Below, piece after piece: positions 24,835 to 33,581 of a DNA stretch of 49,932 nt (position 1 is the first letter of the stretch; each line of letters starts with the position of its first letter). Source of the stretch: Alphaproteobacteria bacterium (GTDB lineage: Bacteria > Pseudomonadota > Alphaproteobacteria > Micavibrionales > Micavibrionaceae); the NCBI GenBank assembly GCA_017999645.1, contig JAGNLJ010000014.1:1-49932 (forward strand), written 5' to 3'. The notes under the pieces were generated by a model. That model was not told the DNA's origin, did no database searches, and saw only the letters and a program-made list of their open reading frames with translations. The position numbers and the translations under genes were made by a program.

Positions 24835-25904
24835 TGAAAAAAATCGCTGTTGTTCTGTTGAATCTCGGCGGCCCGGATTCGAAAGAGGCGATCCGCCCGT
24901 TCCTTTTTAATTTCTTCATGGACAAAAATATCATCCGCGCACCGTTGCCCGTGCGCTTTCTTGTGGCAACCATGATCTCTCGCAACCGCTCCAAAAACGA
25001 GGCCGGCAGCAGTTACGCCGCGCTCGGGAATAAATCCCCGCTGCTTGAAAATTCGCAGGCGCAGGCCGAGGCGCTGGAAAAATCCCTGAACGCGAAAGGC
25101 ATTGCGAATTTCAAAACTTTCGTCTCGATGCGCTACTGGCACCCGGTAGCGGATGATGTTATGAGCGATGTGCGCAACTGGTACGCCGACCAGATCGTGC
25201 TCCTGCCGCTCTACCCGCAATTTTCGACAACGACGACGCGGTCCTCGTTTGGCGCCTGGGAAAAGGCGGCGAGTAAACTTGGCTTTTATGCACCAACGGC
25301 CAGCGTTTGCTGCTATCCCTTTAACGAAGGTTTTATCGCCGCCTCCGCCGCGAATATCCGCACTGTGTACGAACAGGCGCAAAAAGACGGCCATGAAAAT
25401 CCACGCCTTCTCTTCTCGGCGCACGGCCTGCCCGAAAACGTGATTACCGACGGCGACCCGTATCAGTGGCAATGTGAACAGGCCGCCGAAAAAATCGCCG
25501 CTGCCGCGGGCATTCCAAATCTCGACTGGGCGATCTGTTACCAGTCCCGCGTCGGCCCGAAAAAATGGATCGGCCCTTCGGCGGAAGAGGAACTGCGACG
25601 CGCCGCGCGTGATCAAAAAGCCGTTCTCATGTACCCGCATGCTTTTACGCAGGAGCATGTGGAAACGCTGGTGGAAATCGAAATCGAATACCGCGAGCTG
25701 GCGCACACGCTCGGCATTCCCGGTTTTTATCGCGTGCCGACCGTTTCCACCCATCCGGCCTTTATCGAAGGGCTGGCCTCTATAGTTACCGAACGCATTG
25801 AACGTGGTTCGGTTAAAGAGGGCGTGAAAGCCGAAGGCGGGAAACGTATCTGCCCCGAAAACTTCACGCGCTGTTGTATGCGCGCGGCGAGTGTGGAATC
25901 ATAG
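24834..25904 (+). CDS. hemH: Ferrochelatase
   Basis: 356 residues from the ATG at 24834 (MKKIAVVLLNLGGPDS), overlapping the hemE stop by one base; the upstream extension lies inside hemE. HemH inserts iron into protoporphyrin IX. Visible motifs are NLGGPDS at the N-terminus, MRYWHPVADDV near residue 98, YPQFSTTTTRSS near residue 127 and the catalytic-His region LLFSAHGLPENVI near residue 195. The C-terminus ends with a cysteine pair (PENFTRCCMR); whether it belongs to an iron-sulfur site cannot be told. Confidence 0.96.
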   Translation: MKKIAVVLLNLGGPDSKEAIRPFLFNFFMDKNIIRAPLPVRFLVATMISRNRSKNEAGSSYAALGNKSPLLENSQAQAEALEKSLNAKGIANFKTFVSMRYWHPVADDVMSDVRNWYADQIVLLPLYPQFSTTTTRSSFGAWEKAASKLGFYAPTASVCCYPFNEGFIAASAANIRTVYEQAQKDGHENPRLLFSAHGLPENVITDGDPYQWQCEQAAEKIAAAAGIPNLDWAICYQSRVGPKKWIGPSAEEELRRAARDQKAVLMYPHAFTQEHVETLVEIEIEYRELAHTLGIPGFYRVPTVSTHPAFIEGLASIVTERIERGSVKEGVKAEGGKRICPENFTRCCMRAASVES

Positions 25905-25921
25905 CGCATGGATTTTACCTT

Positions 25922-26365
25922 ATGAATTTTTTGGCTGAACATTACCGCTGGTTTCTCGCCTTCCATGTCATCTCCGTTATCGCCTGGATGGCGGGCATGC
26001 TGTACCTGCCGCGCCTGTTTGTCTATCACGTCGATGCGCCGAAAGGCTCCGTCACATCCGAGACATTCAAGATCATGGAACGAAAGTTACTGCGCGTCAT
26101 CATCAACCCGGCGATGATGTCCACCTTCCTGTTCGGCATTCTCATGCTGGTGGCGAACCCGGCGCTGCTGCACGCACCGTGGATGCATATGAAACTCGCG
26201 TGCGCTATTTTACTTTCTGGTCTGCACGGATTTTTCGCCAAAACCGTCAAAGTTTTCGCCCGTGACGAAAACAGGCGCCCGGCGAAATTCTACCGCGTCG
26301 TCAACGAAATCCCTGCGCTGCTCATGGTGATCATCATCATCATGGTGATCGTCAGGCCGTTTTGA
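25922..26365 (+). CDS. hemJ: Protoporphyrinogen oxidase HemJ
   Basis: 147 residues from the ATG at 25922; the longer in-frame version would overlap hemH. HemJ is a membrane oxidase converting protoporphyrinogen IX to protoporphyrin IX, used in place of HemG or HemY in many Alphaproteobacteria. Four hydrophobic helices are visible. Helix one carries AFHVISVIAWMAGMLYLPRLFVYH with the conserved His, and MHMKLACAILLSGLHG near residue 90 holds the conserved Lys. It is 17 bases after hemH and completes the heme cluster. Confidence 0.93.
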   Translation: MNFLAEHYRWFLAFHVISVIAWMAGMLYLPRLFVYHVDAPKGSVTSETFKIMERKLLRVIINPAMMSTFLFGILMLVANPALLHAPWMHMKLACAILLSGLHGFFAKTVKVFARDENRRPAKFYRVVNEIPALLMVIIIIMVIVRPF

Positions 26366-26416
26366 CCCCTCTCGCCTTGACCCTAAGCACCCAAACAAGC
26401 CCCATCCCATACAATA

Positions 26417-26429
26417 GCATTATGTAAAA
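26417..26429 (+). repeat. GCATTATGTAAAA motif copy upstream of rho
   Basis: Same 13-mer as at 30922-30934 and 36129-36141, here preceded by a C-rich stretch and ACAAT, just before the first rho promoter. Rest of the 371-bp gap 26366-26736: two promoters and the rho leader. Confidence 0.55.
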
Positions 26430-26434
26430 TTTTA

Positions 26435-26462
26435 TGGACAGGTTCTAGCCGGATGCTATAAT
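26435..26462 (+). promoter_or_regulatory. rho promoter P1
   Basis: TGGACA at 26435-26440, a 16-bp spacer and a perfect TATAAT at 26457-26462. It predicts a leader of about 265 nucleotides before rho. Confidence 0.6.
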
Positions 26463-26474
26463 GAACATAATCCC

Positions 26475-26503
26475 TTGACTCTCATGGGTGGCCCGGCTAT
26501 AGG
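26475..26503 (+). promoter_or_regulatory. rho promoter P2
   Basis: TTGACT at 26475-26480, a 17-bp spacer and TATAGG at 26498-26503. Transcription would start near 26510 and give a leader of about 225 nucleotides, long enough for Rho autoregulation as known in E. coli. Confidence 0.55.
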
Positions 26504-26662
26504 TTAGACATCTTTGTGATAAATCCAAAAAAACACTAGGAATTACTGGACGTTATCGCCGTTCGCGCGGCCGCAGGAACAAGTTTTATAATATTCATTT
26601 CTGCAGGCGCCGCAAAATCCCCCTCAAAAGCACTCAACTGTTTTAAGGCCAAGGATTGAACG

Positions 26663-26740
26663 ATGGAAACAAGGATATTTCCGGCCATTGTGGAAGTGCT
26701 CCGGGGATTTACAAAAAAACAAAATAAGAGAAATTCATGA
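26663..26740 (+). CDS. Possible rho leader peptide, 25 residues
   Basis: An ORF starting ATG GAA ACA AGG encodes 25 residues ([20 protein letters not shown] followed by NKRNS). Its TGA overlaps the rho ATG by ATGA, so the two could be translationally coupled; rho itself has only a weak AAGAGA site. A CAAGGATTGAACG sequence could serve as its ribosome binding site. E. coli also has a rho leader peptide (RhoL) but no sequence similarity was noticed. The ORF may be chance. Confidence 0.4.
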   Translation: METRIFPAIVEVLRGFTKKQNKRNS

Positions 26741-27993
26741 ATTTACAGGAATTAAAGGTCCGCTCACCCGCCGAGCTTCTCGCATTCGCCGAAGAGCTGA
26801 AGATTGAGAACTGCAGCGCCATGCGCAAGCAGGACATGATGTTCGCGATCCTCAAGCAGCTCGCCGAGGAAGGCGTGCCGATCTCCGGCACCGGCGTGCT
26901 CGAGGTTCTCCAGGACGGCTTCGGCTTCCTGCGCAGCCCGGAAGAAAACTACCTACCCGGCCCGGACGATATTTACGTCAGCCCAAGCCAGGTCCGCCGT
27001 TTCAGCCTTCGCACCGGCGATATCGTCGAAGGCGAGATCCGCGCCCCGAAAGATTCCGAGCGTTATTTCGCGCTCCTCAAGGTCGGCTCGATCAACAACG
27101 AAGGTCCGGACAAGGTCCGTCACCGTATCAATTTCGACAACCTCACGCCGCTTTACCCGGACCGTAAAATCAAATTGGAAATTCCGGACCCGACGAAAAA
27201 GAACAACGTCCAGCGCGTTATCGAGCTGACGGCGCCGATTGGCTTTGGCCAGCGTGCTTTGATCGTCGCGCCGCCGCGTACCGGTAAAACCGTGATGCTG
27301 CAGAATATTGCGTCATCTATCGCGGCCAACCACCCGGATGCTTACCTGATCGTTCTTCTGATCGACGAACGTCCCGAAGAGGTTACAGATATGGCGCGTT
27401 CCGTGCGCGGCGAAGTGGTTTCATCCACGTTCGACGAACCGGCCACGCGTCACGTCCAGGTCGCGGAAATGGTCATGGAAAAAGCCAAGCGCCTTGTCGA
27501 GCACAAGCGCGACGTTATCATTCTTCTCGACTCCATCACGCGTTTAGCCCGCGCTTACAACACGGTTGTCCCTTCGTCCGGTAAAGTATTGACTGGCGGT
27601 GTCGACGCCAACGCCCTGCAACGCCCGAAGCGTTTCTTCGGCGCGGCGCGTAACATCGAACAGGGCGGCTCGCTCACCATCATCGCCACGGCGCTGATCG
27701 ATACGGGCTCGCGGATGGACGAGGTTATTTTCGAGGAGTTTAAAGGCACGGGTAACAGCGAAATCGTTCTCGACAGGAAAATCGCCGACAAGCGCGTCTT
27801 CCCGGCGATCGATATCCAGAAATCCGGAACAAGAAAAGAAGAGCTTCTCGTCGACAAGGACATGCTTCAGAAAATGTGGCTGCTGCGCCGTATCCTCAAC
27901 CCGATGGGCACCGTCGACGCTGTCGAATTCCTCCTGGACAAGATGAAGAACACCAAGAGCAACGACGAGTTCTTCACCTCGATGAACCAATAA
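26737..27993 (+). CDS. rho: Transcription termination factor Rho
   Basis: 418 residues, same as the E. coli length (419). Rho is the hexameric RNA helicase that ends transcription. The N-terminal helical domain ([20 protein letters not shown]), the cold-shock RNA-binding fold ([20 protein letters not shown], near residue 54), the P-loop [12 protein letters not shown] near residue 177, Walker [17 protein letters not shown] and the R-loop and Q-loop segment follow in order. An unusually long leader precedes it. A strong hairpin terminator follows. Confidence 0.97.
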   Translation: MNLQELKVRSPAELLAFAEELKIENCSAMRKQDMMFAILKQLAEEGVPISGTGVLEVLQDGFGFLRSPEENYLPGPDDIYVSPSQVRRFSLRTGDIVEGEIRAPKDSERYFALLKVGSINNEGPDKVRHRINFDNLTPLYPDRKIKLEIPDPTKKNNVQRVIELTAPIGFGQRALIVAPPRTGKTVMLQNIASSIAANHPDAYLIVLLIDERPEEVTDMARSVRGEVVSSTFDEPATRHVQVAEMVMEKAKRLVEHKRDVIILLDSITRLARAYNTVVPSSGKVLTGGVDANALQRPKRFFGAARNIEQGGSLTIIATALIDTGSRMDEVIFEEFKGTGNSEIVLDRKIADKRVFPAIDIQKSGTRKEELLVDKDMLQKMWLLRRILNPMGTVDAVEFLLDKMKNTKSNDEFFTSMNQ

Positions 27994-28017
27994 AATTTCA
28001 CCCATCTGGGTGTATTC

Positions 28018-28048
28018 AAAAAAGCAGCCCTTTAAAGGCTGCTTTTTT
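28018..28048 (+). terminator. Intrinsic terminator after rho
   Basis: Twelve-base perfect stem (AAAAAAGCAGCC / GGCTGCTTTTTT) with a seven-base loop and a T-run. It is bidirectional in form, 25 bases after the rho stop. The following gap to 28236 is AT-rich and shows no gene. Confidence 0.92.
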
Positions 28049-28236
28049 CATGTTTTGTGCCGTGTGGCGGCTAAATCCCTAAAATACAAGATAAATTCGA
28101 AACGAAAGTATTTGCCATAATAATGTTTCCATGTTGCAATAAAAGAAAGGGGTAAGCCGGGATGAAAAATCCCGCTCTGAAGAAAAAGCCGGAGCAATAA
28201 AAACCGGCATCGATTTCCAGGTGGGATTTTTTAGTG

Positions 28237-28617
28237 ATGGCACGACAGCGTTATTATTTTTCGGACAGGCTTGCGCGTAAACAGCGCAACACGAAAATCT
28301 GTCTTGCCGCTCTCCTTTTCCTCGCAGTTTCAGCCGGCACAGCCTGGTCGCACGAGAATGTCGCGACCGCACCGGCGTCCATGTCTCTTCCTTTGTCCGT
28401 GACGGATACGTGCCTCCCCCTCCTTTCATCCGTCCATGCTCCTCAGGCCGTTACGGACAAAACCCAGCGCCCGGCTGGTATTACTGCGGCTCTTGATCTG
28501 GCCCATGGGGTTCGTCTTGCCCTCGGTCCCCAGGAGTCACTGCAACAAACCTTCAAACCAGGACCCTCGTTGATCTCCGCCATTCATGCGGCGATGTCGA
28601 CGGCCGCTTCGCCCTAG
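28237..28617 (+). CDS. Small exported hypothetical protein
   Basis: 126 residues from ATG at 28237; a GTG one codon upstream is possible. A basic N-terminus (MARQRYYFSDRLARKQRN) and a hydrophobic segment near residues 22-38 ending SAGTAWSHE form a signal peptide, with cleavage probable after AWS or close by. The mature part is small and rich in Ala, Leu and Pro with one cysteine. No family was recognised. It sits alone between the rho terminator and a convergent gene. Confidence 0.55.
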   Translation: MARQRYYFSDRLARKQRNTKICLAALLFLAVSAGTAWSHENVATAPASMSLPLSVTDTCLPLLSSVHAPQAVTDKTQRPAGITAALDLAHGVRLALGPQESLQQTFKPGPSLISAIHAAMSTAASP

Positions 28618-28781
28618 CGACCGCCGCCAATCGCCTTTGCCGGAAGAGAGAGTTTTGCGTTTGAAATTCAGGTTGTAGCGAGAACCGCAAATAAACGATG
28701 TGTCCCTCGCGTCGCTGGTCGCCTCCGCAAAGCTTAAACGCTTTCGGGGGCGATCATATTTTCAGGCCGAATTTTTTTTGG

Positions 28782-30458
28782 TTATTTCGAGATTGCGCCG
28801 CGCATCATCATGTACCAGTCAGGCGCTTGAGCCCCGCTGGTATGTGCGACGATCTCGCAGGCCGCGAGGAACAAGGCAAAGCAAATGATCGCCGACCATG
28901 GGCCGTTATGCCCGGCCTTGGACATGACCATGCTTTTCTGATCTTCGGGCAGCATTTTCCCGAGCGCCTTTTTCATTGCATGCGCGCCGAAAAACTGGAT
29001 CGTTAGAAGCGCGAACATCATGCCGGCGCCGAGCACGATGCCATCGACAGGAATGTGAAACATTTTATTTTCGATGCTTGCAACGAACATCGTGCGCATG
29101 CCTGCCAGCATATAAAAGAGGTAAAACACAAAGGCGAGGGCGGTTCCGGCGATCATGCCGTTCCTGCGCGGCTTGGCGGTGATATTTTTCAGTGCGCGGT
29201 CGGCGTTCAGCACCATGCTTTTGATCGTTGTATCTGTAATCCCGAGCGGCGAATTTTTCTCCACCAGCTTCACCGCTTTTCCTTTTGAGTATTTCGCAGT
29301 GGCGATGATCGCATGCCGGACGGTGCGGTATTGTCCGGCTTGTTGAATTTTCCCAGCGACGTTGCCGCGCCCTTCGCTCGCTTCCTTAAGCGCGCGTATG
29401 CCATCTTTCAGCAATATCTCGAGGAAGGCCGGGGCTTCGGCAATCTGCGCGCGTCGTCCCAGCAGGAATGTACTGATACTCGCCGCTTTGCCGAGTGCGA
29501 AATCGACCTCCGCATATGGCAAGCGGACATGATAGCGAAGCGGTATGACATCCGAGGCCGGTTGCTCGCCTTCTTTTTCCTGCGGCTTGTTCGGCTGGAT
29601 CATAATGTCTGCATAGAGTGGGACATCCCTGGCCTTGGTTTCGACCATTTTCAGCAGTCTTTCAGGCAAAGCCTGGCGGTCGAAGTCGAATGTGCAGATC
29701 ACATCCATTTCGGCGGTGGTGATATAGGAATGCCATGCCTGGCCGTTGCAGTTCTGGCACTGCGTGGAGCCGCGACCTCGGCAAACGCCGCACTGAATTT
29801 TGCGTGTCTGGTGACACATCATGCACGGCGTACGTCCCTGCCCGTTGCATTTCGGGCACGGTATTTTTTCGTTGCCATTGAAAATCAGCTGCGCGCCGCG
29901 ACACTGCGAGCAGATTTCCATGCTTTGGCCGTTACAGCGCGGACAGAGCTCTGCACCCTTGCCATTGCAGCGCTGGCATTTCAACTCGCCATGAGCGCTG
30001 CAGGTACGGCAGGCCTGATGATGCACATATTCTTTTGTAAGAAACGGAAGCTTGATGATTTCATTGCGTGTGCCGAAGCCTTTGTCCTTGCGGGCGCTGA
30101 TCTGCGCGGCGACTTTTTTCCTGGCGTCTTCGCTTGCTAAAGTTTTGAGACGATCACGGTCGAGCGCCTCGCGTATGCCCTGGGGACCGTCGACCTTTTC
30201 GCCCTCTGTTTTTTTGCCGCCGACAATTTTTTCCATTGTGCGCTGGCGCAGTTGCAGCGATAGCACGACGTCAAACTCGACGACTTTGCCCTCGATTTTC
30301 TTGACGGTAACCATGCGCGGGTTCACGCCGTTGCCGCGCACTGCCACGCGAATTTCTTCCAGCGCAGGATTGGGATAGGCCTCGGCCAGCGCGTCTTTTT
30401 CTAACGGTGCGGCGGGCTCGGCGGCTTTATCGGGGTTCTGGGGATTGTCTTTGTCCAC
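28782..30458 (-). CDS. CxxC-rich (DnaJ-type zinc-finger) membrane protein
   Basis: 558 residues. Eight CxxC motifs lie near residues 150-235 (CRTC, CQRC, CPRC, CSQC, CPKC, CMMC, CGVC, CQNC), many followed by G-x-G, as in the DnaJ central domain, which would bind up to four zinc ions. No J domain or DnaJ C-terminal domain is present. The N-terminus is charged, a mixed alpha/beta region follows the fingers, and three membrane helices end the protein (about residues 435-454, 474-489 and 521-537). Function is unknown; a membrane-anchored chaperone-like or sensor role is speculative. Confidence 0.7.
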   Translation of the reverse strand: MDKDNPQNPDKAAEPAAPLEKDALAEAYPNPALEEIRVAVRGNGVNPRMVTVKKIEGKVVEFDVVLSLQLRQRTMEKIVGGKKTEGEKVDGPQGIREALDRDRLKTLASEDARKKVAAQISARKDKGFGTRNEIIKLPFLTKEYVHHQACRTCSAHGELKCQRCNGKGAELCPRCNGQSMEICSQCRGAQLIFNGNEKIPCPKCNGQGRTPCMMCHQTRKIQCGVCRGRGSTQCQNCNGQAWHSYITTAEMDVICTFDFDRQALPERLLKMVETKARDVPLYADIMIQPNKPQEKEGEQPASDVIPLRYHVRLPYAEVDFALGKAASISTFLLGRRAQIAEAPAFLEILLKDGIRALKEASEGRGNVAGKIQQAGQYRTVRHAIIATAKYSKGKAVKLVEKNSPLGITDTTIKSMVLNADRALKNITAKPRRNGMIAGTALAFVFYLFYMLAGMRTMFVASIENKMFHIPVDGIVLGAGMMFALLTIQFFGAHAMKKALGKMLPEDQKSMVMSKAGHNGPWSAIICFALFLAACEIVAHTSGAQAPDWYMMMRGAISK

Positions 30459-30595
30459 TTGTTGACCGCTGTGGTTGACCCGGATTCACAGAATTAACGA
30501 CCCTAGCAAGAGTAGCACGTGCCTTCAATGATACATTGAACCGCATGCGGTTTTTTCATAGGCTGGGGCAACTCCAAACAGAGAAAGATAGCGCG

Positions 30596-30868
30596 ATGAA
30601 AGTGAAATTCGACATTGAGTGCACGCCGCAGGAAGCGCGGGCGTTTTTCGGCCTGCCGGACGTCGAGCCGATGCAGCAGGTCTTGATGAAAGAGCTTGAG
30701 ACGCGCATGCGCGATAATATCCGCTCGCTCGACCCGGAGACGATGCTGCGTACGTGGTTGCCTGCAACCATTCAGGGCTGGGGCGAAGTGCAGAAGATGT
30801 TCTGGGAGCAGATGGGCATGCCGGGTGCGGCCGCCGCTTCCCCGCCTCCTGCGAAGAAGAAAGGGTAA
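30596..30868 (+). CDS. DUF6489 family protein
   Basis: 90 residues from the ATG at 30596 (MKVKFDIECTPQEARAFFGLPD); the in-frame extension upstream has no family similarity. The start CTPQEARAFFGLPDVEPMQQ is typical of a small alphaproteobacterial family (DUF6489) of unknown function, with a central helical part (WLPATIQGWGEVQKMFWEQM) and a proline and lysine-rich tail. It precedes mnmE and is divergent from the CxxC-rich gene. It is short and cytoplasmic in character. Confidence 0.75.
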   Translation: MKVKFDIECTPQEARAFFGLPDVEPMQQVLMKELETRMRDNIRSLDPETMLRTWLPATIQGWGEVQKMFWEQMGMPGAAAASPPPAKKKG

Positions 30869-30921
30869 AGGGGTCACCCGCTCGCTCCAACACATCATTG
30901 AATAGTGATATACAATCAAAT

Positions 30922-30934
30922 GCATTATGTAAAA
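30922..30934 (+). repeat. GCATTATGTAAAA motif copy upstream of mnmE
   Basis: Same 13-mer as at 26417 and 36129, 42 bases before the mnmE start, preceded by TACAATCAAAT. Confidence 0.55.
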
Positions 30935-30975
30935 CACATTACTCCAGTCTCTGTCTCTTATGCTCTGGTGTTACA

Positions 30976-32313
30976 GTGAGTGAAACGATTTTTGCACTTT
31001 CAACACCGACCGGGCGGTCTGGAATTGCCGTGATAAGAGTATCTGGTACGGCTGCCTGGACGAGTCTTAAAGCCTTAACTGATAAAGAATTCGAGGCACG
31101 TACGGCCCGGCTCGTGATTTTGCGCGATCCGAAAGAAAAATCAATAATCGACCGTTCGGTCGTTTTGCCGTTTAAAGGGCCTGAAAGTTTTACCGGCGAA
31201 GATGTCGTTGAATATCACGTTCATGGTGGACGGGCCGTTATCGATTCCCTGATCGAAGCTCTGGGCGCGCAGAAAAACCACCGTCTCGCCGAGCCCGGCG
31301 AATTCACGCGCCGCGCGTTCGAGAATGGCAAAATGGATCTTACCGAAGCCGAAGCGATTGCCGACCTCATCAACGCCGAAACATCCGCGCAAAAAATCCA
31401 GGCGCTGGTACAGATGGAAGGATCGCTCTCGCGTTTGTACGCCGAGTGGACGGACAGCTTAAAAAAACTTCTCGCGCATCTCGAGGCGGAAATAGAATTT
31501 CCTGACGAAGATCTTCCGGGCGGCATTGTCGAGCGCGCGACTCCGGCAATTGAAAAAATTTCATCGGAAATTTTTGCGCACCTGAATGACAATCGTCGCG
31601 GTGAAAGATTGCGTGACGGCGTGCAGGTCGCGATTATCGGCGCGCCGAACGCTGGCAAATCTTCGCTCGTGAATGCGCTGGCGCGGCGCGATATTGCGAT
31701 CGTCTCCGACATTGCGGGCACGACGCGTGATGTGATCGAGGCGCATCTGGATATCGCCGGGTTTCCCGTCATTCTCGCGGATACGGCGGGGCTGCGGCCT
31801 GCGCAGCTGAATGAAAGCGGACACGATAAAATCGAATCCGAAGGCGTGCGCCGCGCTCTTGCCCGCGCGCGTGAGGCCGACATAAAAATCCTGCTGTTCG
31901 ATGGTACGGCGAAAAATTTCGATGATGCGACGTTGAAACTGGCCGATGGACATTCGATAATCGTGGTGAATAAGAGCGATGCCGGCGCAAAGAAAAATCC
32001 GTCCGCGCATATGGAGACGGTTTTGATTTCCGCGCAAAGCGGTGATGGAATTCCCGCCCTGCTCGCCGCGCTGGAAGGTAAAATCAAAGATATTTTCCGC
32101 CCGTCGGAAACGCCGTCGCTCACCCGTGCGCGTCACCGGGCGGCGCTGGAGGATGCGCTGGCCAGCCTTACCCGCGCGAAAAGCGCAGCACTGCCTGAAT
32201 TAGCGGCTGAAGACGTACGTCTCGCCGTGCGCGCGGTCGGTCGCATCACGGGCCGCGTTGATGTCGAGGATCTGCTCGACGTCATATTCAAGGATTTCTG
32301 TATCGGGAAATAA
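30976..32313 (+). CDS. mnmE: tRNA modification GTPase MnmE
   Basis: 445 residues from the GTG at 30976 (VSETIFALSTPTGRSGIAVIRVSG). MnmE works with MnmG to install the cmnm5 group at wobble U34 of certain tRNAs. The N-terminal tetrahydrofolate-binding domain is followed by the G domain: G1 GAPNAGKSS near residue 225, G3 DTAGLR near residue 272 and G4 NKSD near residue 333. The C-terminus ends FCIGK with the catalytic cysteine. A longer in-frame ORF starts inside the DUF6489 gene and is not needed. mnmG is normally close by; here three to four genes separate them. Confidence 0.96.
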   Translation: MSETIFALSTPTGRSGIAVIRVSGTAAWTSLKALTDKEFEARTARLVILRDPKEKSIIDRSVVLPFKGPESFTGEDVVEYHVHGGRAVIDSLIEALGAQKNHRLAEPGEFTRRAFENGKMDLTEAEAIADLINAETSAQKIQALVQMEGSLSRLYAEWTDSLKKLLAHLEAEIEFPDEDLPGGIVERATPAIEKISSEIFAHLNDNRRGERLRDGVQVAIIGAPNAGKSSLVNALARRDIAIVSDIAGTTRDVIEAHLDIAGFPVILADTAGLRPAQLNESGHDKIESEGVRRALARAREADIKILLFDGTAKNFDDATLKLADGHSIIVVNKSDAGAKKNPSAHMETVLISAQSGDGIPALLAALEGKIKDIFRPSETPSLTRARHRAALEDALASLTRAKSAALPELAAEDVRLAVRAVGRITGRVDVEDLLDVIFKDFCIGK

Positions 32314-32775
32314 TCAGGCGGCGGAAGGTTCCGGCACCGGGAAGACCACTACATTTTTTTTGTGCTTCGCCCTGCTGCGTGGCTTCGCGAATATTCCTTC
32401 AGATCCCGGGCAATTTTTAAACTGCTCAGGCCGCACACCGGTTCCCGTGAAGTCTGCTCCCGCAACCAGGCAATCAATCCATTTCACGTCTGTAACACAG
32501 GCATCAACGAAAATAGTGTTTTCAAGGTTGCAGTTTTCGAAGACAGCGGGGTAACGCATATCCCCGATGTCGCGGCAAAGTTGAGCCCCGGTCAGATCCT
32601 GGCCGCTCAAATCGATGCCTTCAAATTTCTCGCGCACGTTTGAGCGGAATTTTTGGTGTTTAGAAGAGTGGTTTTGCTGATATATTTTATTACTATCGAT
32701 ACGGTTCTGCAGAATCTGGTCAGGTTTGACGAATTCCTGCTGCGCGATTTTTCTTTTCATGACCTGTATCTTCAA
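32314..32775 (-). CDS. Pentapeptide-repeat-like hypothetical protein
   Basis: 153 residues (148 from the ATG five codons in). The N-terminal third is basic and polar. A short run with A(D/N)LxG-type five-residue periodicity is visible near residues 55-120 (IDLSGQDLTGAQL, then FENCNLENTIFVDACV and LVAGADFTGTGV), resembling a small pentapeptide-repeat fold. Four cysteines lie in this part. The C-terminus is basic and proline-ending. Its stop codon touches the mnmE stop region, converging on it. Function unknown. Confidence 0.6.
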   Translation of the reverse strand: MKIQVMKRKIAQQEFVKPDQILQNRIDSNKIYQQNHSSKHQKFRSNVREKFEGIDLSGQDLTGAQLCRDIGDMRYPAVFENCNLENTIFVDACVTDVKWIDCLVAGADFTGTGVRPEQFKNCPGSEGIFAKPRSRAKHKKNVVVFPVPEPSAA

Positions 32776-32794
32776 TCAGTCCGGTTCGCGTGCG

Positions 32795-33445
32795 TTACAT
32801 TCTGTGGTCGTAATCGTCAGCGCCGGGATCGAAGCCGGATCCCAGAACTTCACGTACATTTTCATGATCGTGCTCAATAGCAACGATTTCTTCGATGTTC
32901 AGTTCATCACCTTCTTCGCCTGCTACAACAATTGCCGGCTTTTTCTTCTTTGAGGGACCACGGCCTTTTTTGGAGGCGGCAGGATTCGCAACTTCGTTGA
33001 TCTTTACGGTCAGCGATTGAGCTTGGGCCGTCGCCTCTTGCGTTTCAACGACTTCCACATTTTCAGCAGTAACATTTTCTTTTGCTGTTTTCAGCGCGGG
33101 CGCTTTTCTGTTCGAAAAAGCTGCGAACGCGGCTTCTACAATCTTTCTTTCCGCTTCGCTTAAATCCTGGAAAGGATCGGGCTCAGGCAAACCGGCAGAT
33201 ACGAATCCGCCTCCGTGCAATGTAGGCACGAGCTGGAGCGGTTCTTTGTTTTCCGGCTTCGGCCTGTGTTTCCCGGGTTTGCCGAGGCTGGCGAAGAATT
33301 TTTTGTCGTTTTCCCTGGTCATGTTGACATGGGGTTTTGGCGTGTGGGTTTCCGCTGTAGCGAGCTGCGCATCTGAATTCGGGGTGGGGGCGGGCGGCGC
33401 TGGCCTGTCGCTTCTCACTACATGCCGCTTGTTTGATTGAATCAT
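32795..33445 (-). CDS. Hypothetical low-complexity protein
   Basis: 216 residues, probably disordered over much of its length: an N-terminus rich in Pro, Ala and Thr, a central segment with LSEAERKIVEAAFAAFSN near residue 93, a lysine stretch (SKKGRGPSKKKKPA) near residue 165, and an acidic tail (NIEEIVAIEHDHENVREV). No signal peptide or membrane helix was seen. No family was recognised. It is divergent from the gene at 33582, and only 19 bases separate it from the pentapeptide-like gene, so the two are probably co-transcribed. Confidence 0.6.
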   Translation of the reverse strand: MIQSNKRHVVRSDRPAPPAPTPNSDAQLATAETHTPKPHVNMTRENDKKFFASLGKPGKHRPKPENKEPLQLVPTLHGGGFVSAGLPEPDPFQDLSEAERKIVEAAFAAFSNRKAPALKTAKENVTAENVEVVETQEATAQAQSLTVKINEVANPAASKKGRGPSKKKKPAIVVAGEEGDELNIEEIVAIEHDHENVREVLGSGFDPGADDYDHRM

Positions 33446-33546
33446 TGCTGAAATCCTTCTTTATAATTACCCATATTCTGGATTAATTATGGCAACCTAT
33501 GCAGGAATTATGTCTTTTGCAACAAAAAAAATCCGTATGAAATTAA

Positions 33547-33574
33547 TTGACATATATAACCCCCGCCCTATACA
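33547..33574 (+). promoter_or_regulatory. Sigma70-type promoter
   Basis: TTGACA at 33547-33552, a 16-bp spacer and TATACA at 33569-33574, in the same ATTGACATAT context as the TPR promoters. It would give an almost leaderless message for the ATG at 33582. Confidence 0.5.
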
Positions 33575-33581
33575 AACAATT

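Noticed and set aside
23797-25754. Long minus-strand ORFs opposite hemE and hemH (266 and 329 codons)
   Set aside because: hemE and hemH are unmistakable on the plus strand; the opposite frames show no family features.
26411-26740. Riboswitch in the rho leader
   Set aside because: No aptamer-like conserved elements were recognised; the small ORF and promoters explain the leader as well.
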